The notes beneath the pieces are model-generated. The model searched no databases. It had not been told where the DNA came from and was given only the letters and a program-made list of their open reading frames with translations. Source: Nectonema munidae (lineage: Eukaryota > Nematomorpha > Nectonematoida > Nectonematidae). From it: a DNA stretch of 64,000 nucleotides. A program made the position numbers and the translations under genes. Positions 46,058 through 57,646 of the stretch are shown here, piece after piece. The DNA is taken from contig JAUIRK010000889.1 in the NCBI GenBank assembly GCA_030549495.1, positions 124,001 through 188,000 of the forward strand. The letters are read 5' to 3'. Every line of letters starts with the position of its first letter. Position 1 is the stretch's first letter.

Positions 46058-48228
46058 TCTAAAGCAAACGAATTCCATTTTTTACACACTGGTTCGCAAA
46101 CGGTCAAGTCGTATGATGAATAATATCTTTCCAAATCACATTATTTCACATATCCAATTATTCTTCTCCTTGCTCTCCTAGATTATTAAATGAATGGATA
46201 ACATCTTTTAAACTCCCATTATTATTTTGTATATCCCATTATATTTTCTTTGGACCAGCCAGCTTGTGAATTAGTATTGTCAATTTTGGGGAATCGAGAT
46301 TTTTTAATTAAAATCAAATTTCTAAGCCTTACGATGTGACCTAATGCTCATAGAAGTGATATAATATGATGAAAAGCACCTTTTACAATAAACCTCCATT
46401 ATATTCAGGATTAACTGAGCAAGAAAGATGGATAATTTTATTACGTACATAGAAACCGTGTTGTTGAATGAATGAATGAATGATGAATGAATGAATATCC
46501 TTTACGCAAAGTGTGATGTGGGAAATCTTCACGCGAGAACTTCTTTGTATTATTACGCGTAATGATGTGTAATGCTTTTAGAGATTACTCCCGGATTGAA
46601 TAGGTTTATAAATTTTATCTAGAATAAGTGTTCTCCATTTCAATGTGCCATGCAATATATATATATACAGCCCTCCTCAATAAAGCGAAATACACGAATG
46701 ACTTTTAAATTTCCTTCTCCCCGGAATCCACACTCACAATACAGCCTTTCGCATCCTATGTGTAACATATGTTACTCCCAGTTTGTGAAATGGGCAAGAA
46801 CTTTTTTTGCCCGCTTCATGAAGTCCGCAATTTTATGCCCAATATGTTAATACGCATACTTGTTAAGCCTGAAATATCAATTTCAAATTAAAAAATTAAA
46901 TACTTAACAAACAAACTACAACAAATAATATTAGTTACCTATAAAAGTTAGTACTTTTAAAAACTAGCGCAGTCTTAAAATAAATCTCCCCCTTTTCCCC
47001 TAATAAATGTGAAAACCTAAATTCCCCAATAATCAAAAACCATTTTTGTACATAGACATTATTAAGGTTTAGTAGAATCATGCTGTTAAATTTTGTTCCA
47101 AAAACTTGAATACTTTTACTCGTATATGTTTTGATGCTACTAAGAATAGCGTATTTCTTCTTTGATTGAAGTTTTTGCGCTAAATGAAACAAGTGGACCA
47201 TTTTTCAGAAAATTCTTGGACTAAGCTTTGGAAATTGCACTCTGTTCTTGACAGGAAAATAATAATGACAGAAATATTTTCGTAAAATAAATTGCATCAA
47301 AAAACATTTTCTGAATACGCCGTTAGACATAAATTTACATACACGCATCATATTGTTTTAAGGTATTTCTTCTTTATAACACTGCTTCCGAAATTTTTAA
47401 TGCCTCTTTTATTTCTAGGATTCAAAAATAAATTTATTGCTGGTAGATATTTAAAAAAATAGTTTTTAATCAGAACAAATAATAGGAATAGTGAACGAAA
47501 AGAGGATTAGATAATATCTATTAACATTGAAGTTGTTGAGTACGGATTTGAAGAGAGATGATTTGAGGATGGCTAAATCAATTAATTTTCTGAATAGTGA
47601 TTTAAGCAATTTAGCAAAGATTTTCTGGAGCTGAAAGGAATGTTTCTTGGTTGAAGAATTCTTGAATGTTTTTCAATATAAGAACTTTTGCTGCTTTTCT
47701 TAAATTTGAAATTGAATATAAAAGGAAAATTTTTTGAATCTCTTGATAGTGTTTTCACTTTGCTTCCAAACCCTAAGCTTTTTATAAAGACAAGTAGACA
47801 TTAAGCTAGAATTTTACTTTTATCAACATTTAACATTTTATGAAGAAAACGAAGAAGAAGAAGAAGAAGAAGAAGAAGAAGAAATAAGTAAATATTTTGT
47901 ATATATACACATACATATACCCTTAATTTTACTTATAAAAGCGAGATTTTTTGAATTAAAAAATTCAAAAAATATTTCCAAACTGAAACGAGCTTTTTAA
48001 ATAAGTTTGCCAATTCTACTCTTCTATGCTGTGTTGTGAGTATATCCTGACAAATGTATATAATTGATCTTTTTTTAGATAATTCTGGAGTAGCCTCCGT
48101 TTTGAGCAAGGATACCATGCTTCTTTTCTGGAAAATGGAACGCTGACTCTTGAATAAAGGTTCATGCCATTGTCCATCAGCAAAAAGTTTTTCTCTCTCG
48201 TTCGCAACTCCATTTCTTTTGTCCACAG
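46058..48228. other. No gene seen
   Basis: AT-rich DNA upstream of the first exon of the unidentified host gene. An (AATG)n patch lies at 46464-46497 and (GAA)11 at 47851-47883. A 66-codon frame at 46650-46850 contains several cysteines but resembles no family. Upstream exons of the host gene may hide here, but none could be picked out. Confidence 0.4.
47851..47883. repeat. (GAA)11 microsatellite
   Basis: Eleven perfect GAA units, 33 bases. Confidence 0.97.
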
Positions 48229-48672
48229 TCTTGATTCGCATCGCAATAATAATAATAATAATCATCATCACACAAACTTTCATTTTTCTCTTGATCCTGA
48301 AGACGAAGATGAAGAGGAGTATGATGATGTTGATGATGAGTCTGGTAAAGAAGATGATGATGAGCGCCATCATCCTCGTGGTGATAAAGAAAAACATGTG
48401 ATGCAGGAAGTCCAATCTCCTAAAAATGGTAGAAACAATCTTCACACCTCAACATCAATCGTTCGTGGGACTGAGGACAGTGTTAGAAATGGGATTCGTC
48501 ATTTCTTAAGCATGAAAAATGGTGGCGACCAATCAAAAGTGAAGTTGTCGAAGCGAAGCAGTTTGAAGTTATCTAAGCTTCAAAATGGCGCTAACTCACT
48601 CGAATTGAATGAAAGCCTATTCTCTCATTTCAATCTTTCTACTGCTTCCTTCGTCATCGATTACTTGAATGG
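48229..48672 (+). CDS. Exon of an unidentified host gene
   Basis: A 444-bp exon bounded by a good acceptor (TCTTTTGTCCACAG, ending 48228) and a donor GTAACT at 48673. The frame gives an Asn/His run, then an acidic stretch (DPEDEDEEEYDDVDDESGKE), a basic mixed region with SMKNGG and KLSKRSSLKLSKLQNG, and ESLFSHFNLSTASFVIDYLN. The first base completes a codon and the exon ends on two bases of a codon (GG). The exon at 59125 starts with the one missing base (G), giving DYLNG-KINVKKFK. The charged N-terminal part looks disordered. I do not recognise the family. The low-complexity acidic repeat could mislead, but the balanced composition of the second half and the two splice sites argue for a real exon. 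Confidence 0.6.
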
Positions 48673-49760
48673 GTAACTTTGCTCTTTTTCCTTTCCTACT
48701 AAATATAATTTATTCCTCAATTTGAGCGGAATAACAATCTATTCGACTACAACTCCTTGTCAAAATTTTAGGTTTAAGGTCAAAACACGAGAAGAAAATT
48801 GAATGATCATTCTAGGTATACCAAATAAGAAGAGGAACTCTAGCAGTTTATAATATTTGTATTGTATTTTGATTAAAAATATATTAATGCATATAAATTT
48901 TGCGCCCTCCTTTTTAAGCTCTTGGTAGGGCGGGAGTAAGGCTGCTTAGCTACTATGCTTCTATTCCACAAGGTTTTCGGTTCGATCCAGCATCAAGCCT
49001 TCTTTTTGCTTATAGTTTGAGTCATGCTGTACAATTGCGTCTCCGATTCTAACACTACAATGCAGGTTTACCTTAACTTCTTGAGAAGTCCCTGAATATA
49101 ACTACAATTGACGGGATTCGGCTTTACCAGATTAGTGATGCTGCTTCCTATTTTTATAAAAAATCAATTTCTAATTTCTTTTTATAAAAAACTCAATTTC
49201 CCTCAGTATAAACTTGACTCGAACTAAAATTCAATGTCAGATGTCAGTTTAATACTAAAAGAGCAACAAAAATTATTGCACATTAGAATTTGTAAGTTAA
49301 TTTTCACAGCTACTGATTCTACAGGGTGTAGACAATTTTTAAGCTTATTGTTTTAGGTGCTTTCGTCTTTCTCCGATTAGGTTTTTCTTGCTAGATATAG
49401 AGACTCATTAGTTCTTTTTCATTTATGTAACTTTTATTTTCTAAACCTTCAAGAAGCTCAGTTGTTAATTGAATCAATCTTTCAATAATTTTACTAAATT
49501 AAATATTTCCGAAATAATCAAAGAGCCGGATTAACCAAGGTGCGAATTAGTGATTTCCGGTTTAGAAGTAGTCAACTGTACTTTAACTTTAATGAGCGGA
49601 TTATATCTCAAAAATGGCAACGCCATTTTGGATTGTATGAAATAAAATGAATGTTAATTTAGAATGGATTTAATTTGATTTCAAACTCAACTAAAACATA
49701 TGGCATCGTTAAATTATTATTAATAACGAATTGTAGATAAAAATGTATTTTAGTTATTAC
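48673..49760. other. Intron sequence, no exon seen
   Basis: If the two flanking exons belong together, this is the start of a 10.45-kb intron. It contains a SINE at 48926 and otherwise AT-rich DNA. Confidence 0.45.
48926..49085 (+). mobile_element. tRNA-derived SINE, copy 3
   Basis: TAGGGCGGGAGTAAGGCTGC, then TTTTCGGTTCGATCCAGCAT (B box), CTTATAGTTTGAGTCATGC, TACAATTGCGTCTCCGATTC and CAGGTTTACCTTAAC. It has the same order of blocks as the other three copies but is more diverged. Confidence 0.8.
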
Positions 49761-51786
49761 CAGGGCAAACAAAAAATTGTCTTTATTAAAAGAAAATATT
49801 GACTTTTATGATTTTATTAACTTTTTGACATAAAATTAAAAAACAAAATTATTTACAATTATAGAAAAAATCATGTAATTAAAAATATTGTCTGGATTAA
49901 AATGTTGATCTCTTTCTAATAACCTTCTGAGTTTTGAGAAGGATCTTTCAACTTTGCAACTAGAAGCTGGACAATTTTGTAGAAGTAAATACGTATCAAT
50001 TTTTCATTTCCATAATATCAGTTATTTGATTTTGTTCGAGTCTACTTTTGATATATGGGATCAATTTGCATTCATCATTGTTAAAATGAAGTAAACTTAA
50101 AACGTTGCTAGCGTCACATATTTTAAAAGTCCTTTTTTTGCGATTGATCTATTAGCTCAATTATATTTTGAGCGTAGTTTTTTTAATTGATAACAAAGCT
50201 TTACATAAGTTTAGATTTTCTAAGCTTTTTCTTGCATTGTCAATCAAAATACCATTTTCACCATCAAAATTTTAATTTTTTTTATTTCAGGAAGATTTTT
50301 ACTATAGTAAAGAGTTGCTTCCAACCTTGTAATTATAGGAACTGGTGGGTAACCAATTTCAGAGAAAAAAGAGCGTCTTGTTTTGTTCTTTATCGTGAGA
50401 GCTTTAAAACTTGAAATCAATGCATCCACTTCAGGATAAAAAGTTTTAATTTTTAGAGCACAGTTGTGCAATAAGTGGGAAATGCATGTAACGTGAAAAA
50501 ACTTAGGAAACATAACTTTTAAATTCTTAGCTGCGGCAGTATTGTATCTAGCAGCATCTGTTATCAAAAGCAAAAAGCGTTTTCTACTTATGTGAAACTC
50601 TTTCAACTCATCGTCGATAAAATAAGTCAACGTTTGTGAATTTATATGTGCTTCAAAAGGTGCAGTTTTGATCAAGTAAGTTTTTTGAGGTTGTACCAAT
50701 GTTCCAGCAATAACATTTAAGAATACACAATTCGTAATAATGGTTTCATCAACCATCAGAAACACGTCTTGATTTTTTCTAAAACTTTTAATTTTTTGAA
50801 CTTTCTCATCTGCTAATTTCGAAACCAAGTTTATCCATGTTGTAACAGAAGGAACTTGTCTTCCAAGATTTTGAAAAAGTGAAACAATGCTCGAATGACA
50901 AAGTTTGTGCAATGGAATATTAGCTTCTAGGAAAGCTGTAATCAATTTATTTTTGAAGTCATCGGAAGTAGTATCAGTGGAAAACTTTTCAATCCTGCTG
51001 TTGGCATAAGTATCTTTAAGATGTTTTTCGTGTTTTTGAGTTTTTCTATGACTTTCAATAAAAAAAGTTTTATCGTGTTTTACTTCTACCAAACATCACT
51101 TGCAAAAAAAGTTTGTCTTTGCTTTGTGATAGTGAAAACTCGTTTGGATATTTTGTAATAATGAGTGATATTTTCATAGAATTACTTCTAGAGCTTTTAG
51201 GCATAATTGTATAATTTTTTTAAATTAAAAAAAAAATAAAGTTCACCCAAAACTTGTTTATAAAACGAGAACTAAATAAAAAAGAGAAGTTGTTTAATCT
51301 TTCTTAAGAAGCATTTAACTGGGTACTTATAGGCAAAATTATTTAATTCTAAGGTATGAAAAAATTCTGCTGCAACAGTCTTATCTACGAACCAAATGTG
51401 AGTAAGTGTATGCAGTTCATAAAATGAACATTTTAGAGTAACTGTTTTAATTGCTAACACATGAAAACTTATTTTCTTAAAAGATGTATATAATCTACTA
51501 TCTACATATAAATCAATTTGTATTACATGATTTTTACATTTACTCGGGTTTATTCTAATTATTTTTTAATAAAACTATATTTTTTGTCACTTTGAATAAA
51601 ATAATAATCAAAAACAAAACCTACCTAAAAATGGACTTTTATTGACTTTTAAAATAAAATTGACTTTCATTGACAAAAAATAACTTTAAATTAGTCATTT
51701 TTTATTAAAAAAACAAAAAAATGCTTTTATAAAATGTATTTTTATTTATAACAAAAGTTATAATTTATTGGCTTTTGATTGCCCTG
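49761..51786 (-). mobile_element. hAT element with CGGBP1-like transposase
   Basis: The left end CAGGGCAAAC (49761) and right end GATTGCCCTG (to 51786) are inverted and enclose 2026 bp with one transposase on the minus strand. The flanking octamers (GTTATTAC and CACGTCAA) do not match, so either the duplication has decayed or one end is wrong. No other gene is inside. Confidence 0.65.
49850..51204 (-). pseudogene. CGGBP1-like hAT transposase, decayed
   Basis: ATG at 51204 (MPKSSRSNSMKISLIITKY) leads to a BED-type finger (FCK-C.., FFIESHRKTQKHEKH) that is spoiled by a one-base excess in a T run and a TGA near 51105. Then an open stretch of 282 codons runs to 50244: LHKLCHSSIVSLFQNLGRQV, VFLMVDETII, LITDAARYNTAAAKNLKVMF and VTCISHLLHNCALKIKTFYP. 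After further breaks, the C-terminal dimerisation block is near 49970-49880 (LQNCPASSCKVERSFSKLRR, RDQHFNPDNIFNYM). The SCxVERSFSKLRRLL motif and the domain order match the hAT elements annotated as CGGBP1-like in many invertebrates. It is dead as it stands. Confidence 0.85.
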
Positions 51787-52813
51787 CACGTCAAAAATGT
51801 CTTCTGTTGAAATTATTTGAAGGGAAAGAAGTTTTTAATTCTATATCTGCAATTAAAAGCGATTTTTTCGACATCTATGCATTTTGTAAAATGGCATGCT
51901 TATAGAGTTCGTTTAAACAAGTTTGACGACTTTTATCTAAACTCATTCGTAAGTGCTATAACATTGAAGCGAATTGAATGCTCCGCAATGTGAGCCTTTC
52001 AAATTTTCAAATGGCCCTTAAATTTACCTCAGACTCTAAAAGGTCATTTGACGAATAAATCGATTTCTCTGTAACTATGTCTAAAACTTTGTACATGTGT
52101 ATATATTAATGTGCAAACAATTTTTTTGGGAGAAAATCGTATTTTATGCACTACACTAACATATCAGTACAACTTAACCAAAAACGCAACTAAATTAAGC
52201 GTACCTTACGTGCACGCACCCCCACACTTAAGACTCATCTGCTACAAAATATTAATTCCTCTGATCTTAGTTGGATCCTCTTGACAGCTTTAGTAATTAT
52301 TGTTCTTAGTCCCAAGTCTGCTTAAGCTTCAGGGGCGCACATCCGGGAGGGGGGGGGGGGTGGCGACCACCCCAATGTGTTTTCAGTCAATTTCGCCCCC
52401 CCCAGATTTTTTTTTCAACAAAAGTTTTTAATCTTTATTACTACGTTTGTTACATTTTGTAACATTTGAAAACTTTAATTTTTTAAGTCAAGAAATTTTT
52501 TCAATTGTTATTTGGGAATGAATATTTTGGCTATCTATTCAGTTTAAAAGCAAGAATACTCTATTTGCTTAATATTTGAGCAAAGATATTTTTTATAATG
52601 TTCGATTGTTAAATTTTATAAGTAACACTACATATAATTAATTAAATCTTTTTTTAAGAAAATTTGTTGATTATTATAATAAAAATATAATATCAAAACA
52701 AAATGTTTCAGTTGTTTAAAATGTGCTTGATCTATTTATGACAGCTATCAGAATTTTATTTGTAGACAAATATTCAAAAAAACGCAATGATTTTCTTTGA
52801 TTTATGTTAATTT

Positions 52814-53094
52814 GGTCCTCTGACATTTCGCCCCATTATTTTCATAAGACAGTTCCTCCCATGGACAATTCGCCCCATTATTTTCATAAGACATTTTGTT
52901 TCATGGACAATTTGCCCCGTTATTTTCATAAGACATTTTGTCTCATGGACAATTCTAAAAAATTAAGAGATAAAATTATTAATTTGAAATAATTCAATAG
53001 AGATAAAATAAACAAGAATATAAATTTTTTTAATAATTTTACACATATAATAAGCAAAGATGGATGAAACTATGGGGCGAAATGTCTGTCGACC
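52814..53094. mobile_element. Nested 281-bp MITE with internal 42-bp repeats
   Basis: The ends GGTCCTCTGACATTTCGCCC and GGGCGAAATGTCTGTCGACC match as inverted repeats in 18 of 21 bases. From the left end, a unit of about 42 bp (CGCCCCATTATTTTCATAAG onwards) occurs three times, at 52830, 52871 and 52913. No coding. Confidence 0.85.
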
Positions 53095-53335
53095 TTTCGT
53101 TTAAATAATTAAACGTTGGCTATTGCTTCTTATAAAAACAAAAAAATATGAAATAATCTCTAATTCTTTATGCCTCCTATTATTTTGAAATTATTCTGAG
53201 AACAGACGGTTCCTTTTTAAAATAGTGAAAATTGCTTCATTAGTTTGTTTCCTTTCTCTCTTATTTTTCAATTTTGAATAAAAAATATTTCACCCCTAAC
53301 AATTTTGGATTTTTTTAAACTATTGTATATTAGAT

Positions 53336-53905
53336 GGTCGTAGGTAAAAATGCCCCCGGAAAAAATGCCCCCAATTAAAAAGTAGGAAAAAATGCCCCCT
53401 AATTTTAGATTTTGAGGATTTTTTAATTATATAAATATTTTTATTTGGTACCGTTTTGAAAGGCTAAATTTCTAAAATTTCTTAATCTATAGGGTTTTTT
53501 TCTTTATAAAGTTATTGAAAACAGTAGCAAAGATGCAGATTTGTGGGAATGTGTTCTTAAAATCAGTTAAAACACAAATTATATTTAGAAAGTGTTCTGA
53601 TACACACAAAGTCCAAAAATATTTGCTGTTTTATAAATTTTTTTGTATTTAAAAAATTGTCCTATGCTGAATTTTTTAGTTTACTTTAATTAAATTTTAA
53701 ATGTTTTAGATGAAAAGTTAACTTTTTTTTTCACAAAAAACTTTTATTTGACATATCTTTTTAAAAAAAATTTTTTTTTAATTAATAATTTTTTGAATTT
53801 TTTTTGTGTTGGGTCATTTTTTCCTAATTTTAAATTGGGGCATTTTTACTGGTGGCGTTTTTTCCTACTTTTTAATTGGGGGAATTTTTTCTGCGCACGA
53901 TATTC
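53336..53905. mobile_element. Nested MITE with long inverted repeats
   Basis: About 40 bp at 53359-53400 (GAAAAAATGCCCCCAATTAA and on) recurs in reverse near 53851-53891 with a few mismatches. Further AAAAATGCCCC blocks on both sides extend the pairing to about 70 bp. The outermost ends are uncertain. No coding. Confidence 0.75.
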
Positions 53906-54150
53906 GATATGCAAATTTAATTAAAATATTTTCGCTGGAAGTATAGTATTTAAATTCACCAATTTTGTAAATAAAAAATAAAGTAGTCTTATAAATTTAA
54001 GACTAGGTATGCGCTGAATACACTCTATTTTAAAGGATTGCTTGAATATTTGGTCTCCCGTGGTATTTCCAGACCACTAATTTTGAAAATTGCAACAAAA
54101 AAATTTCACCCCCCCCCCCCCCCAAATAATTTTGAGGATGTGCGCCCCTG

Positions 54151-55562
54151 CTTGAGAAGTACAAATCGTGTGAAAACTGGAGATGGCTCATTCAAAAGAG
54201 CCTTAAAAACTATCGATTTGGTAGGTATCTAAAATCTCGGAAAATATTTTATTCTGTATGTTTTTTGATTGATCGAAAATTTAAAATTTTCGAATTTTGA
54301 CGCAATTTTTTGGGAAAGTATGAGATTTGAGTAGACGAAGATAGGGGCGCTATCCGTGACAAAAAATAAAATCTGCAATTTTTTGTGATAATTGAATTAT
54401 GCATTAATAAATTGTTAAAAAGTAAATATATATACATATAGACCTTTATTTAAATTTTATAGAGTTCGCAACCCTATATAAAGAAAAAATGTCTAGTTAT
54501 AACAAAAGTATTAAAAAGGCTGGATTTTCCAAAGGTCAATCAAAATTAAAGTTCACAAAAAAATGAATGTCAGACAATTAGTGAGTAGAAAAAACGATAA
54601 CCAAATCGAAAGACCATCTCTAGATGAAAATGCCACTTCATCGCAATCATTAAAACACATTTGAAAAAGTTTATGCGAAAATTTGCAAGTTTTAAAAAAT
54701 TTTAATAAATGGACTTTACTTCGAAAAATTTGGTCTAAATTTTTGAAAAAATTACGGACCACCTTTTTATTGAAGCATAATGTTAACATTTTTAAAAAAA
54801 ATTGAATGAAAATGGTATCATTGGAAAGGTATACTCTTTGTGGTTAACATAGGCTAGGTTTTACAAATAAATATATTTTCATTTTTCCAAAATCTGCTTT
54901 TATGTGAGGTCAGTCAAGTTTTATCTAGTTTCAAAAAATACCAATAATAATTAACGTTCTTAATTTATATAATATTTTTTCAATATTTTATATTCACAAA
55001 GGTAAAATATGATTTTTTACATTTTAAAATTTCATAGTTAAAGAAAACTGTCGAAAATTAATATTTATTTTTTATTTTTTATGGGTCAGTAGTATAGGTC
55101 AGTATAATATTTTTCTAATAAATTTTAAATTATTTTTCAAGTGAAAAATGTCGATTTGTTGGATAATCGTAGTCTACTTTTATTTAGTTTAGATACAACC
55201 TTTCTAATTTTTAACGAAGGGCATTCGTTATATTTATACCGACAGTGTGCGAAGAATAAATCACATTATTGAAATTATGTGATTCTTATAAAATATTATT
55301 TTATTTTATTAAAGCATTTTTTATGGGCTTTCAGAATACATTACTTATCATAAGTCCTTAAGAAATACCATTTTACTGTTTATATTTTCCACGGGCTTCA
55401 TACCATTAATTAGCAGATAAGGAATGCATTTTAAACTAAAACAGTAATATATTTGAAGAAATATTTTTTCAGTTTAAAGAGTTTAGAAAACTCTTCTCTA
55501 ATATGTAATGATATATTCTCATAACATGTACGGTTGAACGCGGGTAGACAACTTGCGTGTTA
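54151..55562. other. No gene seen
   Basis: Very AT-rich DNA in the putative long intron. Frames at 54038, 54249 and 54553 are low-complexity. Confidence 0.45.
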
Positions 55563-56150
55563 TCTCCAACCCGTATATTACGATGATTCTTCTTCAACCT
55601 GTATTCTACGATGATTCATCTCCAAACTATATACTACAATGATTCATCTCCAACCTGTATACTACGATGATTCATCTTCAACCTGTATACTACAATGGTT
55701 TCTATTCCATGTACAAATGACTAGGGAGACAATGTTCAACTTTCTGTTCACATTCTGCTAGATGTAAGATTTGATATACCTCATTCGGGGAGACGATGCT
55801 ACATAAGTTATTACCTATATATATTATACCTGTATACTACGATGGTTCATTTCCAACCTGTATACCGCGATAATTCATCTCCAACCTATCAGTTTATATT
55901 TTGCTAGATGTAAGATTTGATATACCTCATTCGGGGAGAGGATGTTAGATAAGTTATTAATTTTTTCACGATATTAAATAATATATTTTATCAAATAATC
56001 AAAATAAAATTCTGTAATCAAAGAATCGAAAAATATTCTTTAAAAAATCAAAAAATATCAAACTTTCTGTTCATCAAAGAATCGAAAAATGTTCAAATCA
56101 AAAAATATTTATTCTTTTTAAATATATCGTTGGCTCCCCTTACTTTTAGT
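55563..56150 (+). repeat. Dispersed repeat with five 28-bp units, copy 2
   Basis: Nearly identical to 16004-16659 over most of its length and in the same orientation. It has five tandem 28-bp units instead of six (55563-55702). It has an extra CATAAGTTATTACCTATATA block near 55800 and lacks about 80 bases present at 16498-16580. It ends at the same TACTTTTAGT. Confidence 0.9.
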
Positions 56151-56259
56151 AAAATTATTTAAAATGCTCCATGAACGAAAGCGAAATCTTATAATTTTAT
56201 CATATTTGAGAAATTATACAAGGAACATTAATCTTGATGACCTTAAGAAATTGTTGCTG

Positions 56260-56800
56260 AAAATTCTCGCAGAATTCAATTGTTTTCAATCTATAAATGA
56301 AATTGGCATTGTTGATTTGATATAAAAATGTGCATATTTCATGTAAAATTTTAATGAATGTTCTCGAAGACATTTTAGAAATAAAACGCAACTTTGTTTC
56401 ACACTTATAAATATTTTCAAATTCTAAATGCAAAAACAATCCATAAATGAAATAGGTATTGTTGATTTTTTATAAAAGCGTGTATATTTCATGTAAAATT
56501 TTAATTAATGTTCTCGTGGACAGATTTTAAAAATAAACCGCAAATTTGTTTTACACTGATTAGCATTTTCAAATTCTAAATGCAAAAAGAATTTATAAAT
56601 AAAATTGCGATTGTTGATTTGTTATAATAATGCGTATATTCCTTGTAAAATTTAAATGAATTTTTTCAGAGACAGATTTTAGAAGTAAACCGCAGGTTTG
56701 TTACACACTTATGTATTTTCAATGTCTAATTTCCAAAAATAAGTCCAAAAATGAAATCAGTATGCCCGATTTGATATAAAAAATATATTTTATGTAAAAT
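56260..56800. repeat. Diverged 150-bp tandem repeat, about four copies
   Basis: The marker GTTGATTT lies at 56311, 56461 and 56612, with a worn fourth copy near 56764. Each unit also has CATGTAAAATTTTAATGAAT, AAATAAA-CGCA and TTTTCAAATTCTAAATGC. The period is about 150-152 bp. The sequence is unrelated by eye to the 150-bp array at 12.8 kb. Confidence 0.85.
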
Positions 56801-56970
56801 TTGAAGGTATATTTTATTAGATACATTTCTCATCAATCAAAATTTTGATTGACATTTCCCAAAAAGTAACCATGATTTTGAAAAAATTTAAACTATAAAG
56901 TGTTATCTCTTCAAAACTGTATATATTTATAAATTTTCAAACGAGTATATAATATAGAACCAAGGTTATA

Positions 56971-57646
56971 CGCTTAACTAGAGATACTTTCAGAATTTTG
57001 CTGAAAAAGTTTAACTTTTGATTTTGATTGACAGATTTAGACATGAAAAAGTGATTCAACTGACATGAAAATGGTATTAAAAGATGCAGCTATCAATTTT
57101 AGGAAATGTCACGAAGTATGGTAGCAAAAGATTTGGGCAATTTGGTACGAGAGAAATTTTAGTTGAGGGGGGGGGAGCTAAAATAGCTCCCTCGTCACTG
57201 ATAGGGTTAAAAACTTAATCAGGGTAATTCAGATTTTTCAATATAAGCCTATTTTTTGTGCCCCTCTTGTGCCCCCCTCCCCATGCACTTCGCTCTGGCT
57301 ACGCTACTGTACGCTTAACTAGAGATACTGTCAGAATTTTGCTGAAAAAGTTCTTTTGATTTTGATTGACAGATTTAGACATGAAAATGTGATTCAACTG
57401 CCATGAATATGGTATCAAAAGATGCAGCTATCAATTTTAGGAAATGTCACGAAGTATGGTAGCAAAAGATGTAGTCAATTTGGTACAAGAGAAATTTTAG
57501 TTGAGGGGGGGGGGGCTAAAATAGCCCCCTCGTCACTGATAGGGTTAAAAACTTAATCAGAGTGATTCAGATTTTTTAATATAAGCCTTTTTTTGTGCCC
57601 CTCGTGTGCCCCCTTTCCATGTACTTCGCTCTGGCTACGCCACTGG
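56971..57646. repeat. Tandem duplication, period about 340 bp, with G/C hairpin
   Basis: Copy 1 starts CGCTTAACTAGAGATACT at 56971 and copy 2 at 57312. Both contain GATGCAGCTATCAATTTTAG, a G-run hairpin and CACTGATAGGGTTAAAAACT, and end CTTCGCTCTGGCTACG. The right border GGCTACGCCACTG (57646) is the complement of CAGTGGCGTAGCC, a common hAT end. A matching left end was not found. The hairpin part is shared with 8.94 and 13.55 kb. Confidence 0.9.

Larger units (their letters stand above)
52330..54150. mobile_element. Non-autonomous hAT-like element with nested MITEs
   Basis: CAGGGGCGCACATCC at 52330-52344 and its exact complement at 54136-54150 form 15-bp perfect inverted ends, each followed inward by a long G- or C-run. 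The element is 1821 bp without a transposase and holds two smaller inverted-repeat elements (52814-53094 and about 53336-53905). Flanking octamers do not clearly match. CAG ends point to hAT. Confidence 0.85.

Noticed and set aside
46650-46850. 66-codon frame with several cysteines
   Set aside because: Spacing fits no zinc finger, and no splice sites or homologous features were seen.
47933-48445. 170-codon minus-strand frame opposite the putative exon
   Set aside because: Its hydrophobic runs are the complement of the acidic and Asn/His repeats of the plus-strand exon; there are no matching splice sites on the minus strand.
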